From contig NC_012586.1 of assembly GCF_000018545.1 (NCBI RefSeq), positions 1,612,001-1,676,000 of the forward strand: a stretch of DNA of 64,000 nucleotides, written 5' to 3'. This DNA is from Sinorhizobium fredii NGR234 (GTDB lineage: Bacteria; Pseudomonadota; Alphaproteobacteria; Rhizobiales; Rhizobiaceae). The number at the start of each line of letters is the position of its first letter. Within the stretch, counting starts at the first letter, position 1. Shown here in pieces: positions 25,776-35,900 of this stretch. Made by a program: the position numbers and the translations under genes. Below the pieces are notes generated by a model. The model worked only from the letters and a program-made list of their open reading frames with translations. It was not told the DNA's origin and did not search any database.

Positions 25776-26105
25776 AGCGGGACCACGCAGGTAGCATTCA
25801 GCAATGAGAAGGCCGCGGTAGTGACGATGGCTTCGCGAGCGGCAGGGACGATAACGACAAACTAGTCTACAGTTTTGACGGCGCAACCTCGCACTGTTCA
25901 CGAAAGTGACGCAAGCTGACGCACTTGTGACCTGCGGCGACTCCACCGCACACTATGTCGTATCCCTATGCGCAGGTGCGCGCTTTTTGCGCTGATGAGC
26001 GTCATATCTCCTGCGCGAAATTGCCGGCACGACAGAGCCCGCTTGCCACCCGCGCTGACCGGCCGAAACGGACACTTACTCGTCACCCCCTATACTGTCT
26101 CACCA
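25776..26105. other. Intergenic region upstream of the MFS gene
   Basis: A 330-nt gap without a gene between the MFS and outer-membrane-factor genes, both on the minus strand. It holds the promoter of the MFS gene and the TGACGCA direct repeat at 25908-25924. No terminator hairpin with a T run was identified for the efflux gene that ends at 26106. Confidence 0.45.
25908..25924. promoter_or_regulatory. TGACGCA-N3-TGACGCA direct repeat, second copy
   Basis: TGACGCA at 25908-25914 and 25918-25924, period 10 nt, 133-149 nt upstream of the MFS start. Same heptamers, spacing and distance to the gene as the copy at 19214-19230 upstream of the TPP enzyme. Confidence 0.4.
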
Positions 26106-27629
26106 CTACGAACCGCTGCTCTGACCCGTGGCGCGCGCCAGGTGCGGCCCGGTGTTGACATCAACCACGGCCGGCTTTGACACCTCGATGCCACCGTCCC
26201 AGCCGCCGCCGAGCGCCTTGTTGAGGGCGATGAAATAGATGGCGATATCGGCGCGGCTCCTGATCAGTGCCTCTTCGGCGGTATAGAGGGAGCGCTCCGC
26301 GTCGAGCACATCGAGAAAATCGACGGCGCCAGCCTCGTTGAGGGTCCGCGACAGTTCGGCGGCCCGGCGATAGGAGGCGGTCGAGGACGTGAGTTTCGCG
26401 TAGCGCGCCCGCGTTTGCGACAGCGACACGATGGCGTTCTCGACATCCTCCATCGCAGAGAGCACCGCTGCCTGATAAGCCGCGTAATATTGGTCGCGCT
26501 GGGCTTTTGCGACGTCGACGGTGGCCTTAAGCTGCCCGCCGTTGAAGATCGGCACGGTGAGCGTCGGGCCGAAGCTCCAGCCGATCGACGACTTCTTGCC
26601 GAGGTCGCTTGTGCTCAGCGCCGAGGTGGCGGTATCGCCCGTCAGGCTGATCGACGGATAGCGGTTGGCCTCGGCCTGGCCGATCTTCGCGGTGGATTGC
26701 GCAAGCTGCCGCTCGGCGAGCCGCACATCCGGGCGGTTCACGAGGAGATCGGCCGGGATGCCGGCCGCAACGGGCGACTTCGGCAGCGGCACCGCGCCGC
26801 CCTTCTTCAGCCGTCCCTCCAGCGCCGCCGGGGGTTGGCCGATGAGAATGCTCAAGCGATGAACGGTCTGGGCGTAGGAGATCTGATAGGTCGGGATGTC
26901 GGCTTCCGTCGACGTCGCCTGGGCATCCGCCTTGGCGTCGTCGACCCCGGTTGCCTCGCCGGCCGCCAATTGTTCCCGGGTCAGCTTCGCAGTCTCGCGC
27001 TGCGACGCGGCCGAGCGCCGGGCGAGCGCCAGCAGCGACTGATATTCGCGCGCCTGAATATAGTAAGAGGTCACATCGCCGACGAGCGTGACGAGGGTGT
27101 CGCGCAGTTCCTCCTCGGCTGCCTCCGCCCCGTACCGGGCAGCCTCCAGGCCACGCCGGTTGCCGCCGAACAGATCGAGCTCCCAGCTTGCATCGAAGCC
27201 GCCCTGGTACTGGTTGTAGACACTCGGTTCCGAACCGGCGACCGACGACGTCGAGCGCGTCCGGGTTGCCGAGGCCGAACCGTCGACGGAGGGAAGAAGC
27301 GTTCCCTGTTGCTCGCGATAAGTCGCACGCGCCTCGCGGATCTTTGCCTTGGCAAGCGCGACGTCGAGGTTGCCTTCGACTGCTTCGGCAATCAGCGTGT
27401 CGAGCAACGGATCGCGAAACTGCCGCCACCATTGCGAAAGCTCAGGCGGCCTGGCTGGCTTCTGTTCCTCCTTGCTTCCCCAATGGGTCGGGAGCGCGAA
27501 CCGCGGTTGCTCGTAATCCGGCCCGACGACGCAGCCAGCAAGCAACGCGACGCTCAAGAGGCTGAGCGCAAGCTTCGTCACACCCGTTCTGGAGGACCGC
27601 ATGTTTCGTCTGGCAGGGAGGATGGTCAT
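26106..27629 (-). CDS. RND efflux outer-membrane lipoprotein, NodT family
   Basis: A 507-residue TolC-like outer-membrane factor. The lipobox LLAGC follows a hydrophobic leader (KLALSLLSVALLAGC), then the family start VVGPDYEQP. Two OEP repeats follow, with the typical DASWELDLFGGNRRGLEAA and GWSFGPTLTVPIFNGGQLKA segments. Starts at 27629 and 27602 are both possible; the latter gives a textbook 23-residue lipoprotein leader. It is separated from, and on the other strand to, the adaptor/pump genes at 31851-36076, but is the obvious exit duct for that pump. Confidence 0.9.
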   Translation of the reverse strand: MTILPARRNMRSSRTGVTKLALSLLSVALLAGCVVGPDYEQPRFALPTHWGSKEEQKPARPPELSQWWRQFRDPLLDTLIAEAVEGNLDVALAKAKIREARATYREQQGTLLPSVDGSASATRTRSTSSVAGSEPSVYNQYQGGFDASWELDLFGGNRRGLEAARYGAEAAEEELRDTLVTLVGDVTSYYIQAREYQSLLALARRSAASQRETAKLTREQLAAGEATGVDDAKADAQATSTEADIPTYQISYAQTVHRLSILIGQPPAALEGRLKKGGAVPLPKSPVAAGIPADLLVNRPDVRLAERQLAQSTAKIGQAEANRYPSISLTGDTATSALSTSDLGKKSSIGWSFGPTLTVPIFNGGQLKATVDVAKAQRDQYYAAYQAAVLSAMEDVENAIVSLSQTRARYAKLTSSTASYRRAAELSRTLNEAGAVDFLDVLDAERSLYTAEEALIRSRADIAIYFIALNKALGGGWDGGIEVSKPAVVDVNTGPHLARATGQSSGS

Positions 27630-27825
27630 ATGGGCTTCTCGGTCTGGGAGCATTGGAGAGGTTCAGTTGTTGGCCCGCGGCACGCGACCGCCGTTGGACG
27701 CCCCTCCCCGCGCCTCCGACTCGGCGCGACATTCCAATCGCTGAGATGAGGACGTCACGCCGAGGGAAGGAACGTGTGACAGCCTGGACTGCCACACCAA
27801 GAACTTTTGCTTCCTCGCTTCCAAC

Positions 27826-28104
27826 TTAGCTGAAAGGGGAATAGCAAAGCCTTCGCGGCCCTTCGTGGGGCTGGTAGGTATCGTCGTATGCCCGGTAGCT
27901 CCGGTAGCGATGTGCGCACCAGTCCGAGTGCCTCGGATCGTATCGCCGAGCGTAGTCGGGCTCCGGCGGAGGCGGCGCCACAATCGGTGGCGGACCAAGA
28001 GGCAACGGTGGAGGAAGCAGGACAGGAGGCGGGACTTGCGCCACGGCGACTGACTGGCTTGCAAGCACAAGTGACACCGAGACGAACATCGTTAAGCACT
28101 TCAT
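27826..28104 (-). CDS. BA14K-family small secreted protein
   Basis: A 92-residue protein with a signal peptide (about residues 1-22, ending VAVAQ), a proline-rich stretch (about 24-48) and a C-terminal motif WCAHRYRSYRAYDDTYQ ending in RRLC. That matches the BA14K domain (Cys, RYRSY, Thr-Tyr, terminal Cys), first described as a Brucella immunoreactive lectin-like protein. The two Cys residues probably form a disulfide in the periplasm. Its role is unknown in rhizobia. Confidence 0.8.
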   Translation of the reverse strand: MKCLTMFVSVSLVLASQSVAVAQVPPPVLLPPPLPLGPPPIVAPPPPEPDYARRYDPRHSDWCAHRYRSYRAYDDTYQPHEGPRRLCYSPFS

Positions 28105-28167
28105 CGAGATAACCTCATTTTTCCTCGCCGCGAGTGAGGCGGCGCCAAGACTTCTGGCTCGATGTCC

Positions 28168-28527
28168 CTAACGACTGAATTTCAGGTCGGGCCTGTCGCC
28201 GTCCCAGCCCTGAAGCCCTCCAGCAACCTCACTGAAGCGAAGGCACCTGGTGCCCATTCTGCCGTCAATGCACACCCCGTCACCCTTGACCGCCCAGGTG
28301 ACGGACAGCGTGAACGGCAGAGGACCGCGGATGCTTCCGGTGCCGTCTTTCTTGAGGGTGACCTTCAGGGTCTTGCCATCCGGAGCAAGCGCCGACCAGG
28401 GTTGTCCGTCTGCAAGAACGGCAGCGGCCTGCTGCGGCGGCAGGAAAGACTTCCCTTCCTGGGCAAATGCGGGACTTGCGGCAAGCATGGCGCCGCATAT
28501 CACTGCAAGGCGGGGATTCGTCTTCAT
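28168..28527 (-). CDS. Small periplasmic protein of unknown function
   Basis: A 119-residue protein with a Sec signal peptide (KTNPRLAVICGAMLAASPAFAQ). The mature part contains APDGKTLKVTLKKDGTGSIRG, a DGVCIDGRMGTRCLRF motif with two Cys, and ends near RPDLKFS, suggesting a small beta-sheet domain with one disulfide. I do not know a characterised member. The ATG at 28527 follows GAAAGGAAACC. It sits among envelope genes of the efflux locus. Confidence 0.78.
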   Translation of the reverse strand: MKTNPRLAVICGAMLAASPAFAQEGKSFLPPQQAAAVLADGQPWSALAPDGKTLKVTLKKDGTGSIRGPLPFTLSVTWAVKGDGVCIDGRMGTRCLRFSEVAGGLQGWDGDRPDLKFSR

Positions 28528-28645
28528 TCGGTTTCCTTTCTCATTTGATCTGCCTGGTTTCGCTAAGGTGCCGCAGGAATCTCGCGGCCACTGAATAGCG
28601 TTCGCGCAAAAGTGGGAGGTTCCCACGTCTGCCGTCGCGCGGTTG

Positions 28646-29491
28646 CTATTGCGGAGCCGACGCGCCCTTGTCGGTCCAGGCGGGCGGCAGGCCGAGCTGA
28701 CCGGCGACCGCACCCTTGATGCCGGGGGCAACCCCGAATGCCTTGCAGGCGTCGTATTTCGGATCGCCGCCGAGCGACGCTTTCATTTTTTGCATCGACG
28801 GCATCGCCATCATTCCCTTGAACGGGTCTCGGCCGGTGACCAGCAGGCGGCTGAAGTCGCTGCCGAAAGCGGAAGAGAGCGAATAGGCATCCCCGATCGT
28901 GGACACCCGGGCCTTTGTCGTGAGCATGTTCGCGCCGCGCGACCAGAGCATCGCTGCCTTCTGCGATCCCTCCTGGCCGATGGCCTCGGCTTCGACGGAC
29001 AAGCCGCCGAGACCGATCGGAAGTCGCGGGACCGGAACGGGAAGCACTGCCGCCACGCCGAGCGAGGCGACGGTCGAGGTCGCCGCGGCCGCCCGGTTGG
29101 TCGCAACGATGTCGGTGACCGTCGCGTGGACGACGAGGTCTGCCGGCTGGTTCGCAGCGACGACCTCGAAGCGGTCGCTGAGACCGGTACAGAGCGCCCG
29201 GTCGATGGTATTGGTGACGAGCGCGAGTTCCTTGGGGTCGAAGGCAACACCGCTGCCGATCTCGGCCGACGTCGGCGTGATCCGCACCGTCTGCGCGGCA
29301 AGGACCGGGGCCGGATCCACCCGCAGCTTCGCCTTGGTCAGAGCGCCGCCCGAGGCGGTCATTCCCGCATAGGAACCGAGTGACGTTCCCTCGTGCAGCG
29401 GCACGTTTGCGCAGGAGGAGACCGCTGACAACAGGATAACGCAGAGCGCTGCCTGCGGGCGTATTTTGGGTATCTGGATGCTAAAGGGCAT
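28646..29491 (-). CDS. DUF3313 family lipoprotein
   Basis: A 281-residue protein with a lipobox ending at Cys27 (LLSAVSSC). The mature sequence follows the DUF3313 pattern: LGSYAGMTASGGALTKAKLRVDP early, then VVHATVTDIVATNRAA and VEAEAIGQEGSQKAAMLWSRG. Such proteins are predicted outer-membrane-anchored and of unknown function. It sits downstream of the sensor kinase gene on the same strand, with 130 nt between them, so it may be controlled together with the two-component system. Confidence 0.82.
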   Translation of the reverse strand: MPFSIQIPKIRPQAALCVILLSAVSSCANVPLHEGTSLGSYAGMTASGGALTKAKLRVDPAPVLAAQTVRITPTSAEIGSGVAFDPKELALVTNTIDRALCTGLSDRFEVVAANQPADLVVHATVTDIVATNRAAAATSTVASLGVAAVLPVPVPRLPIGLGGLSVEAEAIGQEGSQKAAMLWSRGANMLTTKARVSTIGDAYSLSSAFGSDFSRLLVTGRDPFKGMMAMPSMQKMKASLGGDPKYDACKAFGVAPGIKGAVAGQLGLPPAWTDKGASAPQ

Positions 29492-29621
29492 GTGCCAAAT
29501 CTCTGATCCGGGATCTTGGCTCAGGTTTTAGCGATGCCAGCGTTAATGGCGGTAAAGGCAGTGTAAAGTTGAGTAAAATCCAAAAGCCGGCATCTGTCGC
29601 CAGCCGGGGTCTTCATTCGTA

Positions 29622-30911
29622 TCAGGCTTGATCGTCCAACGGACGATGCGCTGTCGGCTTGCGCGGAAGTTCGAGAGTAATGGCGAGACCGCCTGCGTCC
29701 GGCAGCGATGCGTAGACCCGCCCGCCATGGCGCTCGACGGCCTGCCGGGCGATCGCCAGGCCGAGACCGTATCCGCCGCGTGGGACCGCATCGTTGCCGC
29801 GGGAGAACGGCTGGAAGATACGCTCAAGTTCGTCTCGCATCATGCCCGGTCCCCGATCTGTGACGCGGATCCTGAGAAGGTCGACCGTCGTTTCGCAAAG
29901 CACCGATATTTGCGAATGCTCGGCCGTGTACTTGACGGCATTGCGGACGACGTTTTCAAGCGCCCTGTAGATCAACTCGCCTTCGACCTCGGCGAGGAAG
30001 GCACCGTTGACACTCGTGGTGATCGAAACGTCCCGCGCCTGGGCTTCGAACGCCGCATCGCCGAGGATTTCGTTCAGGAGGTCGACGACGTCCAAAGTCT
30101 GCGTTGTCGGCGGCAGGCCGGACCTGGCCGTCAGCCTGGCCAGCGTCAGGACCTCCCCCACCAGTGTATCCAGCCGCTCGACTTCCCGGTCGATGCGGTC
30201 CAGCATGGCATCGAGCTTTGCCGGACTCTGCCGGAGGACGCCGACGACTGCCTGCAGACGGGATAACGGCGATCGCAGTTCATGTGAAACGTCGTGGAAG
30301 AGCCGCTGCTGTGCATCCTGAAGCTCCTTGAGCCGCGCGGCACTGGAATCGAAATCATGAGCAAGCGCGGTGACCTCGTCCCTGCGCCCAGCCATCTTGT
30401 CGCCGATACGGACATCGAAGCGACCGTGGGCGAGTGCACTCAAGCCGTCGCGCAGATGTACGACGGGACGAATGAGATACCGCGCGAGTGCTGCCGCGGA
30501 TATCGTGCTCGAGACGAATATGGCGATCCACGGCATCAACAGGGCGAGGTAGTCGAGAATGCCGCTCGCCCCTTCGGAAACGGAGATCGTGTAGCAAATT
30601 CCGTCTTTCACGATGGATCTTACCTCTGCCCTGCCCTCGTCCGCACAAGCCCCGGATGCCGTGGTCTTCGATATCGTCAGGCCGAGCGGTAGCGTTTCCT
30701 CGCTGACGCGGACGAACCGCGCGGCGGCATCCCCGCCATTCCTCGTCAGCACGTTCGCGGTCAGGTTCAGAATGACCGTTTGCTCCCGGTGTTCCTGTTC
30801 ACGCGCGGGAGGCGGGATCTCAAAGATGTTGATCATGAGGATGATGACCGCGACCGTTGTCGCGAGCGTCAGCCAGATTGTCGCGAAAAACTTCCAGAAG
30901 AGCCGGGGCAT
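29622..30911 (-). CDS. Sensor histidine kinase (CpxA/EnvZ class)
   Basis: A 429-residue inner-membrane kinase. Helix 1 at about residues 10-29, a 90-residue periplasmic domain with two Cys (ASGACADEG; KDGICYT), helix 2 at about 124-145, a HAMP linker, then the H-box with His210 (FHDVSHELRSPLSRLQ), N-box NVVRNAVKYT, and G-boxes DRGPGM and GGYGLGLAIA. It follows the response regulator by 2 nt. The real start is the ATG at 30911; a long upstream extension in this frame overlaps the regulator. The system probably senses envelope stress and drives the divergent pump operon. Confidence 0.93.
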   Translation of the reverse strand: MPRLFWKFFATIWLTLATTVAVIILMINIFEIPPPAREQEHREQTVILNLTANVLTRNGGDAAARFVRVSEETLPLGLTISKTTASGACADEGRAEVRSIVKDGICYTISVSEGASGILDYLALLMPWIAIFVSSTISAAALARYLIRPVVHLRDGLSALAHGRFDVRIGDKMAGRRDEVTALAHDFDSSAARLKELQDAQQRLFHDVSHELRSPLSRLQAVVGVLRQSPAKLDAMLDRIDREVERLDTLVGEVLTLARLTARSGLPPTTQTLDVVDLLNEILGDAAFEAQARDVSITTSVNGAFLAEVEGELIYRALENVVRNAVKYTAEHSQISVLCETTVDLLRIRVTDRGPGMMRDELERIFQPFSRGNDAVPRGGYGLGLAIARQAVERHGGRVYASLPDAGGLAITLELPRKPTAHRPLDDQA

Positions 30912-30913
30912 GG

Positions 30914-31600
30914 TCAGTCCAGCAGAAGTTGATAGCCCTGGCCGCGGACGGACTGGATCCAGGACTGTCCATCCTCTCTGAGCCCGAGCTTCTGGCGAAC
31001 GCTGCTGATATGGACGTCGATGCGGCGATCGAAGGGTGTCAGCGGTTTCCCGAAGGCCCGCTTCGAGATGTCCTGCTTCGACACCAGTTGGCCGGCATTG
31101 CGGGCGAGAACCTCGAGCAGGCTGAACTCCGTGCCGGTAAGTTCCAAAGGCTCTCCGAGCCATTCGGCGGTTCTGTTGCCGGGATGCATGACGAGCCGGC
31201 CGGCTTTCAGCGTATCGGTGGAGGTACCGACCACAGACTGACTTGCCCGACGAAGGATTGCCCGGAGCCTCGCGGCGAGCTCTCCCGGCGAACAGGGCTT
31301 CGGCACGTAGTCGTCGGCGCCGAGATTGAGGCCCGATATCCGATCGACATCATCGCCTCGCGCTGTGAGCATCAACACCGGGACCTGGCTCAGTTTTCTG
31401 ATCCTCTGCAGCACCTCGATCCCGTTCATTCGAGGCATCATGATATCGAGCACGATGATATCTACAGAGTTGCCGGCGGCGGCAGCGATGGCCGCGCGAC
31501 CGTCCGTGTCGGTCGCCACATCATATCCTTCTTCGGCCAGGTATTCCTGCAGAAGCGTTGTCAGTTCGACGTCGTCGTCGATGAGGAGAACCTTGTTCAT
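30914..31600 (-). CDS. OmpR-family response regulator (CpxR-like)
   Basis: A 228-residue regulator: receiver domain with acidic Asp8-10, phospho-acceptor Asp52 (IVLDIMMPRMNG) and Lys in DDYVPKPCSP, then a winged-helix DNA-binding domain with ELTGTEFSLLEVLARNAG and RRIDVHISSVRQKLG. Start at 31600 (MNKVLLIDDD); ATG 31621 and GTG 31630 are alternatives. It is divergent from the adaptor gene, 251 nt away, so it most likely activates the pump operon and its own. Confidence 0.92.
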   Translation of the reverse strand: MNKVLLIDDDVELTTLLQEYLAEEGYDVATDTDGRAAIAAAAGNSVDIIVLDIMMPRMNGIEVLQRIRKLSQVPVLMLTARGDDVDRISGLNLGADDYVPKPCSPGELAARLRAILRRASQSVVGTSTDTLKAGRLVMHPGNRTAEWLGEPLELTGTEFSLLEVLARNAGQLVSKQDISKRAFGKPLTPFDRRIDVHISSVRQKLGLREDGQSWIQSVRGQGYQLLLD

Positions 31601-31850
31601 CTGCTTTCGTCCGTCATTCATCTCAGCCACCCATACAGCACAAACGCGCGCGGACGACGGGATTTTACCCAGCTTAACACTAACTTGACCGCACTTAACG
31701 TTCGTCCGGCTACTCGTGGAGCACGGCGACGTCGGTCGTGGGCCTGGGAACGGTCCGCCCTGCCGTTCGCGCTATCGATCGAATGAACCGTCCGTCGAGC
31801 TGGCGCAAATAAGGGGAGAGCGCCGAAGCCGTGGAATATGAGGAACGCCG

Positions 31851-32918
31851 TTGAGAAGATCGTTTATCCCACTCGCCACCGCCCTTGTCGGGGCGGTGCT
31901 CCTGCTTCCCTTTCGTAGCGCCATTGCGGATCAGCCCGCCGCGCCCGCCCTCACCGTCTCGCTGGTGGCGCCGGCGCAACGGGAGTGGCCGGAAACGGTT
32001 CCCGCAAGCGGCTGGCTGAAACCATGGCAGGAAGCGATCATCGCCTCCGAAACGAGCGGTCTTCGTATAACCGACGTTCTGGTCGATGTCGGATCCGTTG
32101 TGAGAAAGGGGCAGACGCTGGTCCGGCTTTCACAGGACAGCGTGGTGGCGGACCTTCGAAAGCAGGCGGCGGCCGTCGAGACCGCCAAGGCAAATCTGGC
32201 CAAGGCCAAGGCCGATGCAGACCGAGCCCGGCAGCTTCGTCCTTCGGGCGCTCTTTCCGCTCAGAACATCACCGAACGGCTGACCGATGAGCAGACGGCA
32301 AAGGCAAGCCTTGAATCGGAAGAAGCGGCGCTCGAAAGTCAGAACATCAAGCTCGCCCAGACGACGATCACGGCCGTCGACGACGGCCTCATAACGTCGC
32401 GCTCGGCCGAGCTTGGCGCGGTCGTCTCCTCCGGCACCGAGCTGTTCCGCCTCATCCGTCAGCAGCGTATCGAATGGCAGGCCGAAGTTTCGGCACGCTA
32501 CCTTTCGCGCATCTCGGAGGGGCTGAGCGTCGAGATCAACGGACCGGAAGATCGCCCGATCAAGGGCAAAGTGAGGCTCGTCGGACCTTCCGTCAGCACG
32601 GGTACCGGCCGCGCGATCGTCTACGTCGCGCTTCCCGCCGACGTCCATCCGACCGTCGGCCTCTATGTCACTGGCAGCATCGAACTTGACACCACCCCGG
32701 CGCTCACGGTTCCGGAGACGGCGATCGTCTATCGTGACGGCATCAATTACGTCTTCACAGCCGACGAAAACAAACGCGTGCGAAGGGTCCGCGTCGAGAC
32801 CGGCCGCCGCAACGATGGCGAGGTCGAGATCGTCTCCGGCATGGACCGGTCCGCAAAGGTCGTGACGTCTGGCGGAGCATTTCTGTCCGACAACGACCTC
32901 GTGAATGTTGCGGGGTAA
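31851..32918 (+). CDS. RND efflux periplasmic adaptor (HlyD/MFP family)
   Basis: A 355-residue adaptor with a signal peptide (FIPLATALVGAVLLLPFRSA). The order is typical: biotinyl-lipoyl half (ETSGLRITDVLVDVGSVVRKGQ), coiled-coil hairpin (about residues 95-150), second lipoyl half, beta barrel and membrane-proximal domain. The start is a TTG, preceded by GAGGA. The pump gene begins 5 nt after the stop. It bridges the inner-membrane pump and the NodT-type duct. Confidence 0.92.
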   Translation: MRRSFIPLATALVGAVLLLPFRSAIADQPAAPALTVSLVAPAQREWPETVPASGWLKPWQEAIIASETSGLRITDVLVDVGSVVRKGQTLVRLSQDSVVADLRKQAAAVETAKANLAKAKADADRARQLRPSGALSAQNITERLTDEQTAKASLESEEAALESQNIKLAQTTITAVDDGLITSRSAELGAVVSSGTELFRLIRQQRIEWQAEVSARYLSRISEGLSVEINGPEDRPIKGKVRLVGPSVSTGTGRAIVYVALPADVHPTVGLYVTGSIELDTTPALTVPETAIVYRDGINYVFTADENKRVRRVRVETGRRNDGEVEIVSGMDRSAKVVTSGGAFLSDNDLVNVAG

Positions 32919-32923
32919 GGCCG

Positions 32924-35900
32924 ATGAATTTCTCCGCCTGGTCGATCCGCAATCCCGTACCGTCGATCCTGCTGTTCGCAATGCTCACCGTCGGGGGGCT
33001 GCTTGCGTTCAAGCGCCTGCCGATCCAGAACTTCCCCGATATGGACCTCCCGGCCATCAGCATCACCGCCACGCTCGAAGGCGCGGCGCCGACGCAGCTC
33101 GAGACGGAGGTTGCCCGCACCATCGAGGACCAGCTCGCCTCGTTGAGCTACCTCGACCACATCACCACGACGATCACCGACGGAACCGTCTCGATCAAGG
33201 TCTCCTTCAAGCTGGAGAAGGACAGTGAAGAGGCCTTGAACGAGGTCCGAAATGCGGTGGATAGCGCAAAGGCCGATCTGCCGGCGCAGATGGAGTCTCC
33301 GAGCGTCACCAAGGTGACGCTGCAGAGCGCCGCACTGGTCACGTATGCGATCCGCTCGACCCACCTTAACGAGACAGAGCTTTCCTGGTTCATCGACAAC
33401 GACATGACAAAGGCACTCCTGTCGGTACAGGGAGTGGGACAGGTCAGCCGCGTCGGCGGGATTGACCGCGAGGTTCATGTCGACCTCGATCCCGCAACGA
33501 TGGCGTCGCTCGGGGTCACTGCGGCCACTGTATCGGCGCAGTTGAAGTCGGTCCAGGCCGACACTTCGGGTGGTCTTGGGGAAATCGGCGGCACCCGGCA
33601 GACCCTGCGGACGCTCGGCGCCGTCGCGTCGGTCGACGCCCTGAAGGGGCTCCGTATTCCGCTCGCCAACGGTCAGCAGGTTCGTCTCGACGATATCGCT
33701 TCCGTCACCGACAGCTTCGCCGACCGGTCGTCGCTCGCCTATCTCGACGGCCAGCCCGTGACGGCGGTCGAGGTCAAGCGCTCGAACGGCTTCTCGGATA
33801 CCGGCGTCGCCGCCGAGGTCGAGAAGGCAATGCAGCAGTTCGCCGCCGCACATCCCGATGTCGAGATCGATGAGGCCTACAGCACGGTCGGGCCGATCCT
33901 CGACAATTACGACGGTTCGATGCATATGCTGATCGAGGGGGCGATCCTCGCGGTCGTCGTCGTCTGGCTCTTCCTCCGGGATTGGCGCGCGACAATCTTG
34001 TCGGCTGTGGCACTGCCCTTGTCGGTCATACCGACCTTCCTCGCCATGTACCTCGCCGACTTCAGCCTGAATATCATCACGCTGCTGGCACTGTCGCTGA
34101 TCGTCGGCATCCTCGTCGACGATGCCATCGTCGAGGTCGAGAACATCGCCCGCCACCTGCAGATGGGCAAGCGGCCGATCGACGCCGCGCTCGAAGCGGC
34201 CGACGAGATCGGATGGACGGTCATCGCCACCACGCTCACGCTCGTCGCGGTCTTCCTGCCGACGGCTTTCATGAGCGGCATACCGGGGCTGCTCTTCCGC
34301 CAGTTCGGCGTCACCGCCGCGGTCACCGTGCTCGCCTCGCTCGTCGTCGCGCGGCTGCTGACGCCGATGATGGCGGCCTATTTCATGAAGGCTCATCCGA
34401 TCGAGGAAAAGGATAGCCGCATCATGCGTGCCTACATGGCGGTCGTGAACGCATCCCTGAGCTACAGGAAGACCACCGTCTTCGTGACGGCCGCCTTCGT
34501 CGCCCTTTCGCTTTCCACCATCCCCCTCCTGAAATCGGGCTTTCTGCCCGCCGCCGACGACGCGCGGACGCAGGTGACACTGACCCTGCAGCCCGGCGCC
34601 ACTATCGATCAGATGGACGCAACGACCAAAAAAGCCACGGACATCGTCCGCAAGCTTCCCGATGTAACGCATGTGTTCTCGGCGGTCGGTTCGGCATCGT
34701 CGGGCGGCGGCCCCGATGCCACCACCACCAGCAGCGTCGGAACCGCCACGCTCGTCGTCACGCTGACGGCTATCGACGAGCGGGACCGGAAGCAGTCGGA
34801 GATTGAAAACGACATCCGTTCGGCTCTCTCGCTCCTACCCGGCGTGCGGGTTGCGGTCGGCGGCGGCGGCAATGGGACGCAGCTCGACATCACCCTTGCC
34901 AGCGACGATCCCTACGCCCTCGATAGTGCAAGCACGGCGCTCGAAGAGCAGCTCCGCACGCTCAATGGTATCGGAGCGGTAACGTCGAGTGCCGCAAGGC
35001 AGGCGCCCGAGGTTCAGATCACCCCCGACTTTGCGCGCGCGGCCGCCCTTGGCGTGACCTCGAGCGACATTGCCGAAGCCGTGCGCGTGGCGACAGACGG
35101 GGAATACTCCTCCGCCCTGCCGAAGCTCAACCTGCCGCAACGGCAGGTCCCGATCGTCGTACGGTTCACCCCTGAGGCACGCACCAACCTTGACGACATC
35201 CGGAACATGAGGGTGGCCGGAACGACTGGCAGCGTCGATCTCGGATCGATCGCCGACATCCGTGTCGGCGGCAGTCCTTCCGAAATCGACCGCATCGATC
35301 GCATGCGCAATGTCACGCTTTCCGTCGAGCTCAATGGCCGCATCCTGAACGACGTCTACCGTGAGGCAAAGGCGCTGCCGGCTCTTCAGCATCTGCCGTC
35401 CGGCGTCACTCTCGTCGAGCAAGGTGAACTTCAACGTAGTTCGGAGTTGTTCCAGAGTTTCGCTCTTGCAATGGCAATCGGCGTCTTCTGTGTCTATGCG
35501 GTCCTTGTCGTGCTGTTCCACGATTTCCTGCAGCCGTTCACCATCCTGATGGCCCTGCCGCTCTCGCTCGGCGGTGCGCTGCTGCCGCTGGTGGTGACCG
35601 GAACGAGCTTCTCGATGCCGGCCGTCATCGGGCTGCTGATGCTGATGGGCGTGGTGACGAAGAACTCGATCCTTCTCGTCGAATACGCGATCATGTCGCG
35701 CCGCCAGGGAATGTCGAGATTCGATGCGCTCGTCGATGCCTGTCACAAGCGCGCGCGGCCGATCGTCATGACCACCATCGCCATGGGATCGGGCATGCTT
35801 CCGGCCGCTCTCAGCCTGACGGGGGGCGATTCAAGTTTCCGGCAGCCGATGGCGATCGTCGTGATCGGCGGGGTGATAACGTCGACGCTGCTCAGCCTCA

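Noticed and set aside
29622..31163. Sensor kinase extended to a 513-residue protein
   Set aside because: The extra N-terminal 84 residues overlap the response-regulator gene and are Arg-rich; the membrane helix begins right after the ATG at 30911.
32747..34672. 641-codon open frame on the minus strand
   Set aside because: It is antisense to the RND pump and adaptor; composition is Asp/Arg/Gly-rich and without any domain.
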